Shown here: positions 51,096 to 60,414 of the stretch, piece after piece | Layout: each line of letters begins with the position of its first letter | Position numbering within the stretch: position 1 is the first letter of the stretch | Source of the DNA: Paenibacillus methanolicus | GTDB taxonomy: Bacteria; Bacillota; Bacilli; Paenibacillales; Paenibacillaceae | Direction of reading: 5' to 3' | Length of the DNA: 64,000 bases | Assembly (NCBI RefSeq): GCF_008124765.1 | Contig: NZ_VNHS01000011.1 | Location: 124,001 to 188,000 of the forward strand | Translations under genes and position numbers: made by a program | Notes under the pieces: generated by a model | What the model saw: the letters and a program-made list of their open reading frames with translations, nothing else | Database searches by the model: none | What the model was told of the DNA's origin: nothing

Positions 51096-52999
51096 ATTTG
51101 CTCAGCCAGCTCATTCAAATACGCCCAGCGGTCCATGAGCTCCTCCAGCTTCGCTTCGAGCTGCTCCTGCTCGGCCACCAACTGCTGCAGCAGCATCGAG
51201 TCGCTGCCCGATTCGTCCATCCGCTTGGCGACCGCCGCGAGCGCCTCTTCGGTCTTCGCGATCGTATCGTCGATCGTCTCGAATTCCTTCTGTTCCTTGT
51301 ACGACATCTTCGTCGGTCCGGCATTCTCCGCCGAACGGGTCGAAGCCGCTGGCGCCGCCGCCGGTTTGGCGGCGGTCTCGGCCTGCGCCTTGCGGACGGA
51401 CTCCTCCGCCTTGTGATCGGCATATTCCGTATAATTGCCGACATGATGCGTCACGACGCCCTCGCCCTCGAAGGCGAGAATCCGGTCGACCGTCCGGTCC
51501 AGGAAGTACCGGTCGTGGGAGACGACGAAGACGACGCCCGGGAAGTCGTCCAGATAGTCCTCGAGCACGGTCAACGTCTGAATGTCCAGATCGTTCGTCG
51601 GCTCGTCGAGCAGCAGTACGTTCGGGGCATCCATCAGCACGCGCAGCAGCTGCACCCGGCGTTTCTCGCCGCCGGAGAGTTTGCCGATCGGCGACCACTG
51701 CATCGTCGGCGAGAATAGGAAGCGCTCCAGCATTTGGCCCGCCGATACCGAGGAGCCGTCCGCCGTCGCGATCCGTTCCGCGCCCTCCTTGATATAGTCG
51801 ATCACCCGTACGGTGTCGTCCATCTCTTCCCGCTCCTGCGAGAAAACGCCCAGCCGGACGGTCGGCCCCAGCTCCACGGTGCCCGCGTCCGGCGCCAGTT
51901 GGCCCGCGATCAGCTTGAGCAGCGTCGACTTGCCGAGCCCGTTGCGCCCGACGATGCCGACGCGATCTTCCGGCACGGCAATATAGCTGAAGTCGCGAAT
52001 AACCGCGCGTCCTTCGAACGCTTTCGTCAGCGCTTCGATCTCCACGATCTTCTTACCCAGCCGCGCGGATGCCACCGACAATTCCAGCTTGCCGGATGCC
52101 TTCTCGGGCGCCGCGTCCTTCAGCGATTCGAACCGCTCGATGCGCGCCTTCTGCTTGGTCGTCCGCGCCTTCGCCCCGCGCCGCATCCAGGCCAGCTCAT
52201 TGCGGAACAGGTTCTGCCGCTTCGCCTCCGAAGCCGCATCCCGCTCCTCCCGCTCCAGCTTGAGCTCCAGGAAGCGGGTGTAGTTCGCCGTATAGAAATA
52301 CGCCTTGCCCCGGTCCAATTCAAGCGTCCGGTTCGTCACCCGGTCTAGAAAATACCGGTCATGCGTAATCATAAGCAAAGCGCCTTTGCGCTTGGCCAGC
52401 ATTTGCTCCAGCCAGGCGACCGACTCGTTGTCGATATGGTTGGTCGGCTCGTCCAGCAGCAGCACGTCGGCCGGCTGAATCAGCGCCGCGGCCATCGCGA
52501 CCCGCTTGCGCTGGCCGCCCGACAACGTGCCGAGCTTGGCGTCGAAGCGCAAGATGCCCAGCTTCGTCAGCGCCGTCTTCGCCTCGTTCTCGATCGTCCA
52601 CGCGTCCAGCTCGTCCATCCGCTGGTTGGCGCGGACAAGCTTCTCCTGCAGCGACGGGTCGCCGCTGTTCAGTTCCAGCGCGGCGAGCGCTTCGGCATAC
52701 GCGCGCACCGCCTTCATCGGTTCGGAATCGCCCGCGAGCACGTGCGCAAGCACCGTCGCTTCGGGATCGAAAGGAGGATCCTGCGCAAGCAGCTGCACGG
52801 TGACGCCGCCGGCGGTCATGATCGAGCCGGAATCCGGCTGCTCCAGCCCCGCCACGACTTTCATAAACGTGGACTTGCCCGTTCCGTTGACGCCGATAAT
52901 GCCGATTTTATCGCCGGCCTCGATGCCGAACGTGACGTCTTCGAACAGCATTTTCTCGCCATAGCTTTTCGTTATATGATCAACCGTTAGTACGTGCAT
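51074..52999 (-). CDS. ABC-F family ribosome-associated ATPase (YfmR/Uup type)
   Basis: A 641-residue protein with two ABC domains and no membrane part. Domain 1: GVNGTGKST, LSGGQRKRVAMAAALI, LLLDEPTNHID. Domain 2: GRNGLGKSTLL, LSGGEKRRVQLLRVLM, LLLDEPTNDLD. A basic linker with WMRRGAKARTTKQKARIERF lies between them (about 255-290). A C-terminal Ala-rich linker and coiled coil (about 540-641, EEALAAVAKRMDESGSD, EQEQLEAKLEELMDRW) match the Uup/YfmR subgroup, which acts on ribosomes to relieve stalling. It ends in the repeat region at 51072-51095. Confidence 0.93.
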   Translation of the reverse strand: MHVLTVDHITKSYGEKMLFEDVTFGIEAGDKIGIIGVNGTGKSTFMKVVAGLEQPDSGSIMTAGGVTVQLLAQDPPFDPEATVLAHVLAGDSEPMKAVRAYAEALAALELNSGDPSLQEKLVRANQRMDELDAWTIENEAKTALTKLGILRFDAKLGTLSGGQRKRVAMAAALIQPADVLLLDEPTNHIDNESVAWLEQMLAKRKGALLMITHDRYFLDRVTNRTLELDRGKAYFYTANYTRFLELKLEREERDAASEAKRQNLFRNELAWMRRGAKARTTKQKARIERFESLKDAAPEKASGKLELSVASARLGKKIVEIEALTKAFEGRAVIRDFSYIAVPEDRVGIVGRNGLGKSTLLKLIAGQLAPDAGTVELGPTVRLGVFSQEREEMDDTVRVIDYIKEGAERIATADGSSVSAGQMLERFLFSPTMQWSPIGKLSGGEKRRVQLLRVLMDAPNVLLLDEPTNDLDIQTLTVLEDYLDDFPGVVFVVSHDRYFLDRTVDRILAFEGEGVVTHHVGNYTEYADHKAEESVRKAQAETAAKPAAAPAASTRSAENAGPTKMSYKEQKEFETIDDTIAKTEEALAAVAKRMDESGSDSMLLQQLVAEQEQLEAKLEELMDRWAYLNELAEQIAANKQR

Positions 53000-53096
53000 G
53001 CTTCAACCGCCTATCTTCTAATTGTAAAGAGGTCCGTCTCTTCTCCTGCAAACCCTTCGCTTTAACTTTATACGAAGAGGCTTGCCGGGGCAACCG

Positions 53097-53161
53097 GACC
53101 GAATGCGGCATTTTGCCGGGGTACCTTGCGCGGAATGGGAAACGCATACATGCTTGCATGC
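53097..53161. repeat. Dispersed intergenic repeat, copy 5 (partial)
   Basis: GACCGAATGCGGCATTTTGCC at 53097-53117 recalls the end of the 42-base module at 7316-7335, and GAAACGC...CTTGCATGC next to the terminator recalls 7339-7353. The match is partial. It abuts the pyruvate kinase terminator. Confidence 0.5.
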
Positions 53162-53209
53162 AAAAAAACAGCGCCGCAGGGTGCTATTCGCACGACCTGC
53201 AGCGCTGTT
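53162..53209 (-). terminator. Rho-independent terminator of the pyruvate kinase gene
   Basis: On the minus strand AACAGCGCTGCAGG pairs with CCTGCGGCGCTGTT and is followed by seven T. Confidence 0.9.
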
Positions 53210-53256
53210 GCCTACTTGCTTCTATAGTTCGATCGTTCGAGGTAACCCGCCGGCGA

Positions 53257-54300
53257 TTAAGCCAGCACGGCTTCGCGCTCGGCGCGCGCGTACCGGACTT
53301 CCTCGGCGCGTACCGCGATCGCGGCCATCGTGCGAACCGCTTCGAGCGGATATTTCCCGGCCGCCGTCTCGCCGGAGAGCATGACCGCGTCCGTGCCGTC
53401 CCAGATCGCGTTAGCGACGTCGCCCGCTTCGGCGCGCGTCGGGCGCGGCTGCTGCTGCATCGACTCGAGCATTTGGGTCGCCGTTACGACGAATTTGCCG
53501 GCTTTGTTGCACGCGGCGATCATTTGCTTCTGCGCGATCGGCACGTCTTGGATCGGAATCTCGACGCCGAGATCGCCGCGCGCGACCATGATGGAGTCGG
53601 ACGCCGCGATGATCGCTTCCAGCTCGTCGAGGCCTTCTTGGTTCTCGATTTTGGACATGACTTTAATGTGGGAAGCGCCCGCGTCGGCCAGCATCTTCTT
53701 TACTTCGAGCACGTCCTCCGCGCGGCGCACGAACGACATCGCGATGATCTCGACGTTGTTCTCGATGCCGAATCGGATATGCTGCTTATCGCGCTCGGTT
53801 ACGCCCGGCAGCGATGTGCGAATGCCCGGCAGGTTGACGCCTTTGCGCGATTTGATGATGCCGCCGTTCAAGATCGTGCAGACGACGTCCGTCCCTTCGA
53901 TGCGCTCGACGGCCAGCTCGATCAGACCGTCGTCGATCATGATGCGCGAGCCGACTTGAACGTCTTTCGACAAATCGTAGGATACCGAAATCCGGTCGAT
54001 CGTCCCTGCAATTTGCTCCGTCGTCAGCGTCAGCGTAGCGCCGCTTTGCAGCAGGTACGACGGTTCCGCCAAATTGCCCGTGCGAATTTCCGGTCCTTTG
54101 ATATCCAGCATGATTTCAATTGTGGTATTCTTCTTGCGAGCGGCTTCGCGCACGAGTACGATCCGGTTCCGGTGATCGTCCAGCTCGCCGTGCGCCAGGT
54201 TCATGCGGGCGATGTTCATGCCTGCATCGATCATATTCTCCAGCATCTCCGGGCTCAGACAAGCCGGTCCCATCGTACAAACGATCTGTGTTTTTTTCAT
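53257..54300 (-). CDS. pyk: Pyruvate kinase, short form without C-terminal domain
   Basis: A 347-residue protein covering the A and B domains of pyruvate kinase: [95 protein letters not shown] and [22 protein letters not shown]. It stops about ten residues later, so the C-terminal allosteric domain (about 120 residues) of typical 470-585-residue enzymes is missing. A normal stop and a terminator follow, so it looks like a stable short form. NLAHGE replaces the usual NFSHG. It may be a paralogue of the main enzyme. The ATG at 54298-54300 follows AGGAG at ten bases. Confidence 0.9.
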   Translation of the reverse strand: MKKTQIVCTMGPACLSPEMLENMIDAGMNIARMNLAHGELDDHRNRIVLVREAARKKNTTIEIMLDIKGPEIRTGNLAEPSYLLQSGATLTLTTEQIAGTIDRISVSYDLSKDVQVGSRIMIDDGLIELAVERIEGTDVVCTILNGGIIKSRKGVNLPGIRTSLPGVTERDKQHIRFGIENNVEIIAMSFVRRAEDVLEVKKMLADAGASHIKVMSKIENQEGLDELEAIIAASDSIMVARGDLGVEIPIQDVPIAQKQMIAACNKAGKFVVTATQMLESMQQQPRPTRAEAGDVANAIWDGTDAVMLSGETAAGKYPLEAVRTMAAIAVRAEEVRYARAEREAVLA

Positions 54301-54435
54301 TGCGTTGTCCACTCCTGTCAAATGCTATCGTTCTTTGTCTATCGTTAGTTCAATTGTATAGGAGCGGCTGTTCAAGATCGATGAACTATAGTACAGTAGT
54401 TATACTATAGTCCGATAATAATTGAGGCGACGCTA

Positions 54436-55224
54436 TTGTTCAGTATTTTTCATATCGGCGAAGAACGAGGCGTTCTTCGTCAGGACCGGCGCCGGTTGGG
54501 TAATGATAGTTACCTCTTCTTGTGGGTCCGGTTCGGACGCGTGACGCTCGAGATCGCCGGCAAAGCCTACGTCTGCGGCAAGAACGAGCTTATGCTCGCG
54601 CCGCCCGGCCGGACGTTGTACGAGCTCAGCGGCGAAGGCGGCATACGCGACGCGATCGCCGTCCGGTTCAGCCCCGCGACCGCCGAGGTAGCCAGCCAAT
54701 TGCCGCTGCTCGGGGCGCTTGCGCCGCTTGCGTGGACAACCCGCATGCCCGAGCTCATCGACGAGAAACTGCTGCAGCTGACCGGACACTGGAACGAGCG
54801 CGCTCCTTACTATTCCGTGCTATGCAGCGCCTTGCTGGCGGAAGTGCTCGTCCTGATTAACCGGGAAGTCGATTCCGGGGCTAGGATGCCGTCGACCGTC
54901 CAGCATGCCGAGCGGATGAAGCGGTATATCGACGAACATTACCGGGAGAAAATCACGAAGCTGGAGCTCGGCCGCTGCGTCGGCGTCAGCCCGAACTACG
55001 CCGCCGCGCTGTTCCGCAGCGTGACGGGGCTGACGATCAGCGATTTCGTCCATCGTAAGCGGATGAAGACGGCACAATACTTGCTCCGCCACTCGCAGCT
55101 GACCGTGCAGGAAATTTCCGAGCATCTCGGCTACAACGACCCGTCTTATTTCAACCGGACGTTCAAGCGGACGGTCGGAAGGCTGCCGTCGGAGCTGATC
55201 GCGGAGCGGAGCCAGCGGGAATAA
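54436..55224 (+). CDS. AraC family transcriptional regulator
   Basis: A 262-residue regulator. The N-terminal 130 residues form a cupin-like sensing domain (LFLWVRFGRVTLEIAGKAY, ELMLAPPGRTLYEL). The C-terminal 100 residues have two helix-turn-helix motifs: ITKLELGRCVGVSPNYAAALFR and LTVQEISEHLGYNDPSYFNRTFKR, with the classical NDPSYF of AraC proteins that control sugar or stress genes. The start is a TTG at 54436-54438 preceded weakly by GAGGCGA. It is divergent from pyruvate kinase. The target and ligand are unknown; the 96-codon gene behind it is the nearest candidate. Confidence 0.9.
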   Translation: MFSIFHIGEERGVLRQDRRRLGNDSYLFLWVRFGRVTLEIAGKAYVCGKNELMLAPPGRTLYELSGEGGIRDAIAVRFSPATAEVASQLPLLGALAPLAWTTRMPELIDEKLLQLTGHWNERAPYYSVLCSALLAEVLVLINREVDSGARMPSTVQHAERMKRYIDEHYREKITKLELGRCVGVSPNYAAALFRSVTGLTISDFVHRKRMKTAQYLLRHSQLTVQEISEHLGYNDPSYFNRTFKRTVGRLPSELIAERSQRE

Positions 55225-55327
55225 GAGGCGTTCGAGTTGCATGCCGACGGGCGGAAACGACAGGTAAACGACGAATGTAGTTCATATTGGCCTTAAGCGG
55301 CCCGACAATACGGAGAGGATGATGGCG

Positions 55328-55618
55328 ATGAACATCACGATTTTGAAAGCGGAATTGAAATACACCGGGAAAGAGGACGGCTACCTGGGCTTCGTCCATT
55401 TTGCCGTGGAAGGCCACAAATCGGATTACGAGCTGACGCTCAAGAGCAAAAACTGCGAGGACTGGATGTACAGCCTGAATTTCCTGAGCGGCCCGGGCAA
55501 AGAAGTCCAGATCAACAAGGTGGAAGAGCAGATCGAGGAAAACGACGAATTGTTCGATACGCTGATCGACGCGGCGCTGGATGCGCTGGAGAAGGAGAAG
55601 AGCGGCGAGCAAGCGTAA
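55328..55618 (+). CDS. Hypothetical small acidic protein
   Basis: A 96-residue protein, MNITILKAELKYTGKEDGY, GFVHFAVEGHKSDYELTLKS, NCEDWMYSLNFLSGPGKE, and an acidic helical tail (VEEQIEENDELFDTLIDAALDALEKEK). It has no signal peptide or membrane segment. I do not recognise the family, but the codon use, the GGAGAGG ribosome site nine bases upstream of this ATG and the terminator mark it as a real gene. Two earlier ATG codons sit too close to the ribosome site. Confidence 0.8.
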   Translation: MNITILKAELKYTGKEDGYLGFVHFAVEGHKSDYELTLKSKNCEDWMYSLNFLSGPGKEVQINKVEEQIEENDELFDTLIDAALDALEKEKSGEQA

Positions 55619-55624
55619 TAACGA

Positions 55625-55662
55625 AGGGGGAGTCCGGCCGAAGGCTGGCTCCCCTTTAATTG
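55625..55662 (+). terminator. Rho-independent terminator of the small acidic protein gene
   Basis: AGGGGGAGTC-like stem arm pairs with GGCTCCCCTT across a loop of about 12 bases, followed by TTTAATT. Confidence 0.75.
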
Positions 55663-55817
55663 TACGAGCGTTTCTTCGCGGTATCACGGTTAGAGATCGG
55701 ACGGCTTGAGATACGCGGAGCTGAATCCTCTTGCAAGGTAGCGTTATCGGAATGAATGCACAGCCTCATCTAGAGCATCATTGAAGCTGATTTCAGTGGA
55801 ATGCGGCCAATATAACA

Positions 55818-56252
55818 TCAATATATTCTTGTTCGCGAACACCTGGGGGAACCGTTCGACGGGGCTGCTTGGGTTAGTTCAAGCTGGCCTTTTTCACGCG
55901 ATTGGGCAGAGTCATAGATATAAATATACAATTCTTCCACATTGTTTTGATCCACCTCGGGTCTTCCCACCGTGAATCGGTTGGGCTTGACCTGATGCAG
56001 TTCAAGTTCCCGATCGCCCGTGAAGGACGGGTCTGCCGGGGACATCGTTTCATGATCGGCACTTTCACGAGCTATGCCGAAGGGCAGCAGCTCTACTCCC
56101 TCCTCATTTAATGCTTCTACTACCCGGTCGAAAGAAATGTTATCGGTACTCATACCCGTCATGTTGTCGTTGCGGGATGCTGCGTTCGTCTTATTTGCAA
56201 GACAACCCGACAGAATGAGAAGGACTACGATCCACGCTGCCCACATTTTCAT
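55818..56252 (-). CDS. Lipoprotein of unknown function
   Basis: A 144-residue lipoprotein: short Lys-Met start, hydrophobic segment WAAWIVVLLILSGC with the lipobox Cys near residue 17, then an Asn/Ser-rich linker and a domain with SFDRVVEALNEEGVELLPF and VEELYIYIYDSAQSREKG. The last part ends abruptly with PRCSRTRIY. I do not recognise the family, though the VVEALNEEGVEL part is like small Bacillus lipoproteins near sigma factors. The ribosome site is unclear (GAGAGGG 12-14 bases away; a GTG four codons earlier is too close), so the start is uncertain. Confidence 0.65.
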   Translation of the reverse strand: MKMWAAWIVVLLILSGCLANKTNAASRNDNMTGMSTDNISFDRVVEALNEEGVELLPFGIARESADHETMSPADPSFTGDRELELHQVKPNRFTVGRPEVDQNNVEELYIYIYDSAQSREKGQLELTQAAPSNGSPRCSRTRIY

Positions 56253-56450
56253 CCTTTCACACACTTCCCTCTCATCCGTGAATTGCCCTTCTTGCTCTCA
56301 ATTGCTTGCCGAGCAACCGTTGTTGCAGACGGTTCCGTATCTCGTCTACCGCGGGTCACATTTCTGTAACCAATCTTTAAGGTTATCATAAGCCCGACTT
56401 CAGCTTCGTTTAAGGTTCGGCGCCTATACTTAATTCCAACGACCCCCCTT

Positions 56451-56498
56451 TATAATAGAGTAAGACTTGGACCCGCAGCGATGCGGGTCATTTTTTGC
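56451..56498 (+). other. Orphan -10-like box and terminator, possible very short RNA
   Basis: TATAAT (56451-56456) is followed 13 bases later by a perfect hairpin GACCCGCA-GCGA-TGCGGGTC (56470-56489) and ATTTTTT. There is no gene on the plus strand before it. Either it ends readthrough from upstream or it makes a short RNA of about 30 bases. The -35 is poor (ACTTAA). The remainder of the interval 56253-56561 has no gene. Confidence 0.4.
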
Positions 56499-56507
56499 CT
56501 AAACCCG

Positions 56508-56537
56508 CGAAAAACCGGCTCACGCTCGCGGCCGGTT
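56508..56537 (-). terminator. Rho-independent terminator of the HAD gene
   Basis: AACCGGC (56513-56519) pairs with GCCGGTT (56531-56537); on the minus strand TTTTT follows. Confidence 0.75.
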
Positions 56538-56561
56538 CGTCTCGTTGTTTAATTAAAGCGA

Positions 56562-57293
56562 TTACAGCCACGTCTTCAGCAGCGTGGGCAGTTCGCTGAT
56601 GTCGCGAATCTCCGCATGCGGCGCATGATCCGTATCCGGCGCGGCGCCGCGGCGGTTCAGCCAGACCGAACGCCAACCGGCTTCCATCGCCCCTGCGATG
56701 TCGTTGCGCCACGAGTCGCCGATGTATAGGCATACCGCCTGCGCGTGCCCGGTCACGTCGCTGACATGCTTGAAAATCCGCGGGTCGGGCTTCGCGATCC
56801 CCACGCCGTCCGAGATGAAAATCCGGTCGGCCGCCACGATGCGGTCCAATCCGAGCGCGCGGATCTTGGCCATCTGATGCTCGACCGGTCCGTTCGTAAT
56901 CATGCCCAGCCCCAGCCCGGCTTCGCGCACGAGCGCGATTGCCTCGAGTACGCCGTCCGACAACTCGATCCGCCCCTGCTCCTCGATATAACGGGCTTGC
57001 ACCGCCGCCGACTGCTCGCGTGACACCGTAAGGCCAAATTCGTGGAACGCCAAAATGACGCGCTGTACCCGCATCTCCTCCAGCTCCATGTGTCCCTCCG
57101 CGTAAATCTCCCAGAGCCGGTCGCTGTGGTAGCGCACCCGCCGGTACGCCGTCTCCAGCGGGAAATCCGCCGGCAGCGCCAGCACCGCCAAGGCCGCCTT
57201 GCGGAACGGGGAGAGCGAATCGTACATCGTATCGTCCAAATCAAAAAAGACCGCTTCGAACCGGCCTATATTACGGCTTGCTTCATTGTTCAT
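56562..57293 (-). CDS. HAD family phosphatase (YjjG-like)
   Basis: A 243-residue haloacid dehalogenase-like hydrolase with motif I FFDLDDTMYDS (nucleophile Asp), motif II MITNGP, the Lys of motif III in GIAKPDPRIFKH and motif IV YIGDSWRNDIAGA. The helical cap between residues 25 and 95 is of the C1 type seen in YjjG nucleotidases and phosphoglycolate phosphatases; the substrate is unknown. The ATG at 57291-57293 has a weak ribosome site. It is transcribed alone. Confidence 0.9.
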   Translation of the reverse strand: MNNEASRNIGRFEAVFFDLDDTMYDSLSPFRKAALAVLALPADFPLETAYRRVRYHSDRLWEIYAEGHMELEEMRVQRVILAFHEFGLTVSREQSAAVQARYIEEQGRIELSDGVLEAIALVREAGLGLGMITNGPVEHQMAKIRALGLDRIVAADRIFISDGVGIAKPDPRIFKHVSDVTGHAQAVCLYIGDSWRNDIAGAMEAGWRSVWLNRRGAAPDTDHAPHAEIRDISELPTLLKTWL

Positions 57294-57458
57294 ATCAGCT
57301 GCTGCCTTCCTTCCGTCGCCACCTTTATCGGCACCATCGTATCATGAAGCGGCGCGCGTTGGGTAGCGGTGGCGCAACGGTCGGCGGGAGGCCGCTGTTG
57401 CATGAGACCCCAGTCGATCCCCCGCTATAGTGGGATGAGCACCTCTATTGCGCGCCAA

Positions 57459-57493
57459 AAAGCCACCCCAAGGCAATCGCCCCTGGATGGCTT
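57459..57493 (-). terminator. Rho-independent terminator of the polyamine catabolic genes
   Basis: On the minus strand GAAGCCATCC pairs loosely with GGGGTGGCTT and is followed by five T; 14 bases after the aldehyde dehydrogenase stop. Confidence 0.75.
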
Positions 57494-57506
57494 CTCCCCA
57501 CCACCG

Positions 57507-58928
57507 CTAATTCCGGTTAATAACGACAAGCTTCAGCTCGGTCATGTCCTCGATCGCGTATTTGATGCCCTCGCGTCCGAGGCCGCTCTCCTTCACGCCG
57601 CCGTACGGCATGTGGTCGACGCGGAACGTCGGGATGTCGTTGATCATGACGCCGCCGACGTGCAGCGCGTCCGCCGCGTCGAGCGCGGTGCGCAGATCGT
57701 TCGTGTAAATGCCCGCCTGCAAGCCGTACGGCGAGTCGTTCACGAGCGCGATCGCCTCGTCGATCGAGCCGACCTTCCCGACCAGCACGATCGGCGCGAA
57801 CGCTTCCTTGCACGACACCTGCGCGTCCGGCGGCACGTTCAACAGCACGGTCGGCAGCAGGACGCCGCCTTCCGCCGTTCCGCCGCAGGCGACCGTCGCC
57901 CCGCGCTCCGCCGCTTCGGCGATCCAGCCGAGCGTGCGCGTCACTTCGCGTCCGGCGATAAGCGCCGAGACGTCGGTCGCCGGATCGAGCGGATCGCCGA
58001 CCTTCAGCTGGCCGACCGCCGCGACGAGTTTCGCGACGAACGCCTCGTACAGCTCCTCCACCACGTAAATCCGCTGCAGCGAAATGCACACCTGCCCTTG
58101 GTTCGAGAACGCGCCGACCGCGCAGCGCGCCGCGACCGCATCCAGATTGGCGTCTTTGTCGATGATGACCGCCGCGTTGGAACCCAACTCGAGGGTGACC
58201 TTCTTCAACCCGGCCATCGCGCGGATCGAGGCGCCAACGGCGGCGCTGCCGGTGAAGCTGATCGCGCCGACGCGCGGGTCGGTCGTGATCTTCTCGCCGA
58301 GCAGCTTGCCGTCGCCGGTAATGACGTTCAGCGCGCCTGCCGGCAGCCCCGCTTCGGCGAACAGCCCCGCAATGTAGAACGCGGACAGCGGCGTCTGCGG
58401 CGCGGGCTTCAGCACGACCGCGTTGCCGGAGGCGAACGCCGGACCGAGCTTATGCGCGACGAGGTTCATCGGGAAGTTGAACGGCGTGATCGCGCCGACG
58501 ACGCCGATCGGCTCGCGCGTCGTATACGCGAGGCGGCCTTCCCCGCCCGGCGCGGCGTCGAGCGGGATCGTCTCGCCGTGCAGCCGCTTCGCTTCCTCGG
58601 CCGCGAACAAGTACGTCTGCACCGTGCGATCGACCTCGGCATATGCCGCCTTCAGCGGCTTGGCCGCTTCGAGCGCGATCAACCGCGCCGCTTCCTCCTT
58701 GCGCTCGCCGAGCAGTTGGGCGACGCGGTACAAGATCGCCGCACGCTGATGCGCGGGCATCCGGCGCATGGCCGGGCGCGCCGCGACGGCCGCTTCGATC
58801 GCCTGGTCCGCCTCGGCAAGACCGGCATTCGCGATCTCGGCGATCGCTTCGCCGGAATAAGGCGCATAAAGGATCGTATAGTCGGCCGTCTCGACCTGAG
58901 CGCCGCCGATGAGCAACTGTTTCTTCAT
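57507..58928 (-). CDS. NAD(P)-dependent aldehyde dehydrogenase, probable succinate-semialdehyde dehydrogenase
   Basis: A 473-residue aldehyde dehydrogenase: ITPFNFPMNLVAHKLGPA, SFTGSAAVGASIRA, the general base in VTLELGSNAAVIIDKDANLD, the catalytic Cys in FSNQGQVCISLQRIYV and the end FRVDHMPYGGVKESGLGREG. It lies directly after gabT on the same strand, so oxidation of succinate semialdehyde to succinate is the simplest role, though the N-form (GSNA, not GGKSP) also occurs in lactaldehyde and glyceraldehyde-type enzymes. The ATG at 58926-58928 follows AAGGAGG at ten bases. Confidence 0.85.
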   Translation of the reverse strand: MKKQLLIGGAQVETADYTILYAPYSGEAIAEIANAGLAEADQAIEAAVAARPAMRRMPAHQRAAILYRVAQLLGERKEEAARLIALEAAKPLKAAYAEVDRTVQTYLFAAEEAKRLHGETIPLDAAPGGEGRLAYTTREPIGVVGAITPFNFPMNLVAHKLGPAFASGNAVVLKPAPQTPLSAFYIAGLFAEAGLPAGALNVITGDGKLLGEKITTDPRVGAISFTGSAAVGASIRAMAGLKKVTLELGSNAAVIIDKDANLDAVAARCAVGAFSNQGQVCISLQRIYVVEELYEAFVAKLVAAVGQLKVGDPLDPATDVSALIAGREVTRTLGWIAEAAERGATVACGGTAEGGVLLPTVLLNVPPDAQVSCKEAFAPIVLVGKVGSIDEAIALVNDSPYGLQAGIYTNDLRTALDAADALHVGGVMINDIPTFRVDHMPYGGVKESGLGREGIKYAIEDMTELKLVVINRN

Positions 58929-59046
58929 AAGAATGATTCCTCCTTGCCTCTCTCGTTCGATTGCCCCTGCTGCCAACGACAGCGGCCAGCCGATCCCGAC
59001 GCGCCGTAACAGGGCTGTCCGGGCCATGGCTGGCCAGCATCGCTTA

Positions 59047-60399
59047 TTATATAGCTTTCGCGTACATCTCCGATAACGCTTCGCTAATGATATCAAGTCC
59101 CTCGGCCAGCTGCTCGTCAGTTATGACGAGCGGCGTCAAGAAGCGAACCACGTTGCCGTGCACGCCCGCGCTGAGCAGGATGATCCCCTTCTCGTAGCAG
59201 GCCCGCAGCAAACTCGCGACGAACGCCTTCGCCGGCTCGCCGGTCGCGGGCTCGACGAACTCCACCGCGCACATCGCGCCGAGACCGCGGACGTCGCCGA
59301 TGATCGGATACTGTTCCTGCAGCGCCTCGAAATACCCGCGAATGCGCTCGCCGATGACCTCCGAGCGGTCGCTAAGCCCTTCCCGCTCCATCTGCTCGAT
59401 GACCGCGAGCGCCGCGACGCAGCCGAGCGGGCTGCCGCCGTAGGTGCCGCCCAGTTCGCCCGGGCTGGCCGCGTCCAGCAGCTCCGCCCGGCCGACGACG
59501 CCGCTGATCGGAAGTCCCGCCGCAAGCGACTTCGACACCGTGATCAGATCCGGCTCGATGCCGAAATGGCTGCTCGCGAACATCCGCCCCGTCCGGCCGA
59601 AGCCGGTCTGAATCTCGTCGGCGATGAACAAGATGTTGTTCCGTTTGCATACCTCGAACACGCCTTGGACGAACAGCTTCGGCGGTACGATGAATCCGCC
59701 CTCGCCCTGCACCGGCTCCATGATGACCGCCGCGATCTCTTCCGGGGCCGCCTCGGTCAGGAGGAAGTCCTCGAACTGCCGCACGCAGAAGCGCGCATAT
59801 TCCTCTTCCGTCATCGCCGCCGGCCGGTGATACGGATACGGGTACATCGCTTTGTAGGTCGCGGGCGCGAACGGGCCCATTTTGAACTTGTACGGCTTCA
59901 CCTTGCTCGTTAGGCTCATCCCGAGCAGCGTCCGGCCATGGAAGCCGCGCGTGAAGGAGACGATGCCCGGCTTGCCGGTGTACTTCCGCGCGATCTTCAC
60001 CGCGTTCTCGACCGCCTCCGCCCCGCTGTTCAGCAGCAGCGCCTTCTTCGGAAAGTCGCCCGGCGTGATCGCCGCCAGCTTCTCGGCCAGCGCGACGTAC
60101 GATTCGTACATGCCGACGTGGAAGCTCGTATGAAGGAACTTCTCCGCTTGCTCCTGAACGGCCTTCACGACCTCCGGCGGACAATGCCCGGCGTTGATCG
60201 TGCCGATCGCGCCGACGAAATCGAGGAACGTGTTGCCGTCGACGTCGGTCAGCAGCGCGCCGCTCGCCCGTTCCACGAACAGCGGGAAATTATTGCCGAC
60301 GCCGAGCGAGACGGCCGCCGAGCGGCGCTCGAGCAGCACGGCCGTGCGCGGTCCCGGCAAGGGACCTTTAATGGACGCGAATTTGCGTTCTGTCGCCAT
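59047..60399 (-). CDS. gabT: 4-aminobutyrate aminotransferase
   Basis: A 450-residue class III aminotransferase: [104 protein letters not shown] and the PLP Lys in LITVSKSLAAGLPISG. This is the GabT form, converting GABA and 2-oxoglutarate into succinate semialdehyde and glutamate. It is between the two aldehyde dehydrogenases, 118 bases before the next gene and 15 bases after the previous one, consistent with a single transcript. Confidence 0.93.
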   Translation of the reverse strand: MATERKFASIKGPLPGPRTAVLLERRSAAVSLGVGNNFPLFVERASGALLTDVDGNTFLDFVGAIGTINAGHCPPEVVKAVQEQAEKFLHTSFHVGMYESYVALAEKLAAITPGDFPKKALLLNSGAEAVENAVKIARKYTGKPGIVSFTRGFHGRTLLGMSLTSKVKPYKFKMGPFAPATYKAMYPYPYHRPAAMTEEEYARFCVRQFEDFLLTEAAPEEIAAVIMEPVQGEGGFIVPPKLFVQGVFEVCKRNNILFIADEIQTGFGRTGRMFASSHFGIEPDLITVSKSLAAGLPISGVVGRAELLDAASPGELGGTYGGSPLGCVAALAVIEQMEREGLSDRSEVIGERIRGYFEALQEQYPIIGDVRGLGAMCAVEFVEPATGEPAKAFVASLLRACYEKGIILLSAGVHGNVVRFLTPLVITDEQLAEGLDIISEALSEMYAKAI

Positions 60400-60414
60400 A
60401 TTATCTCATACTCC

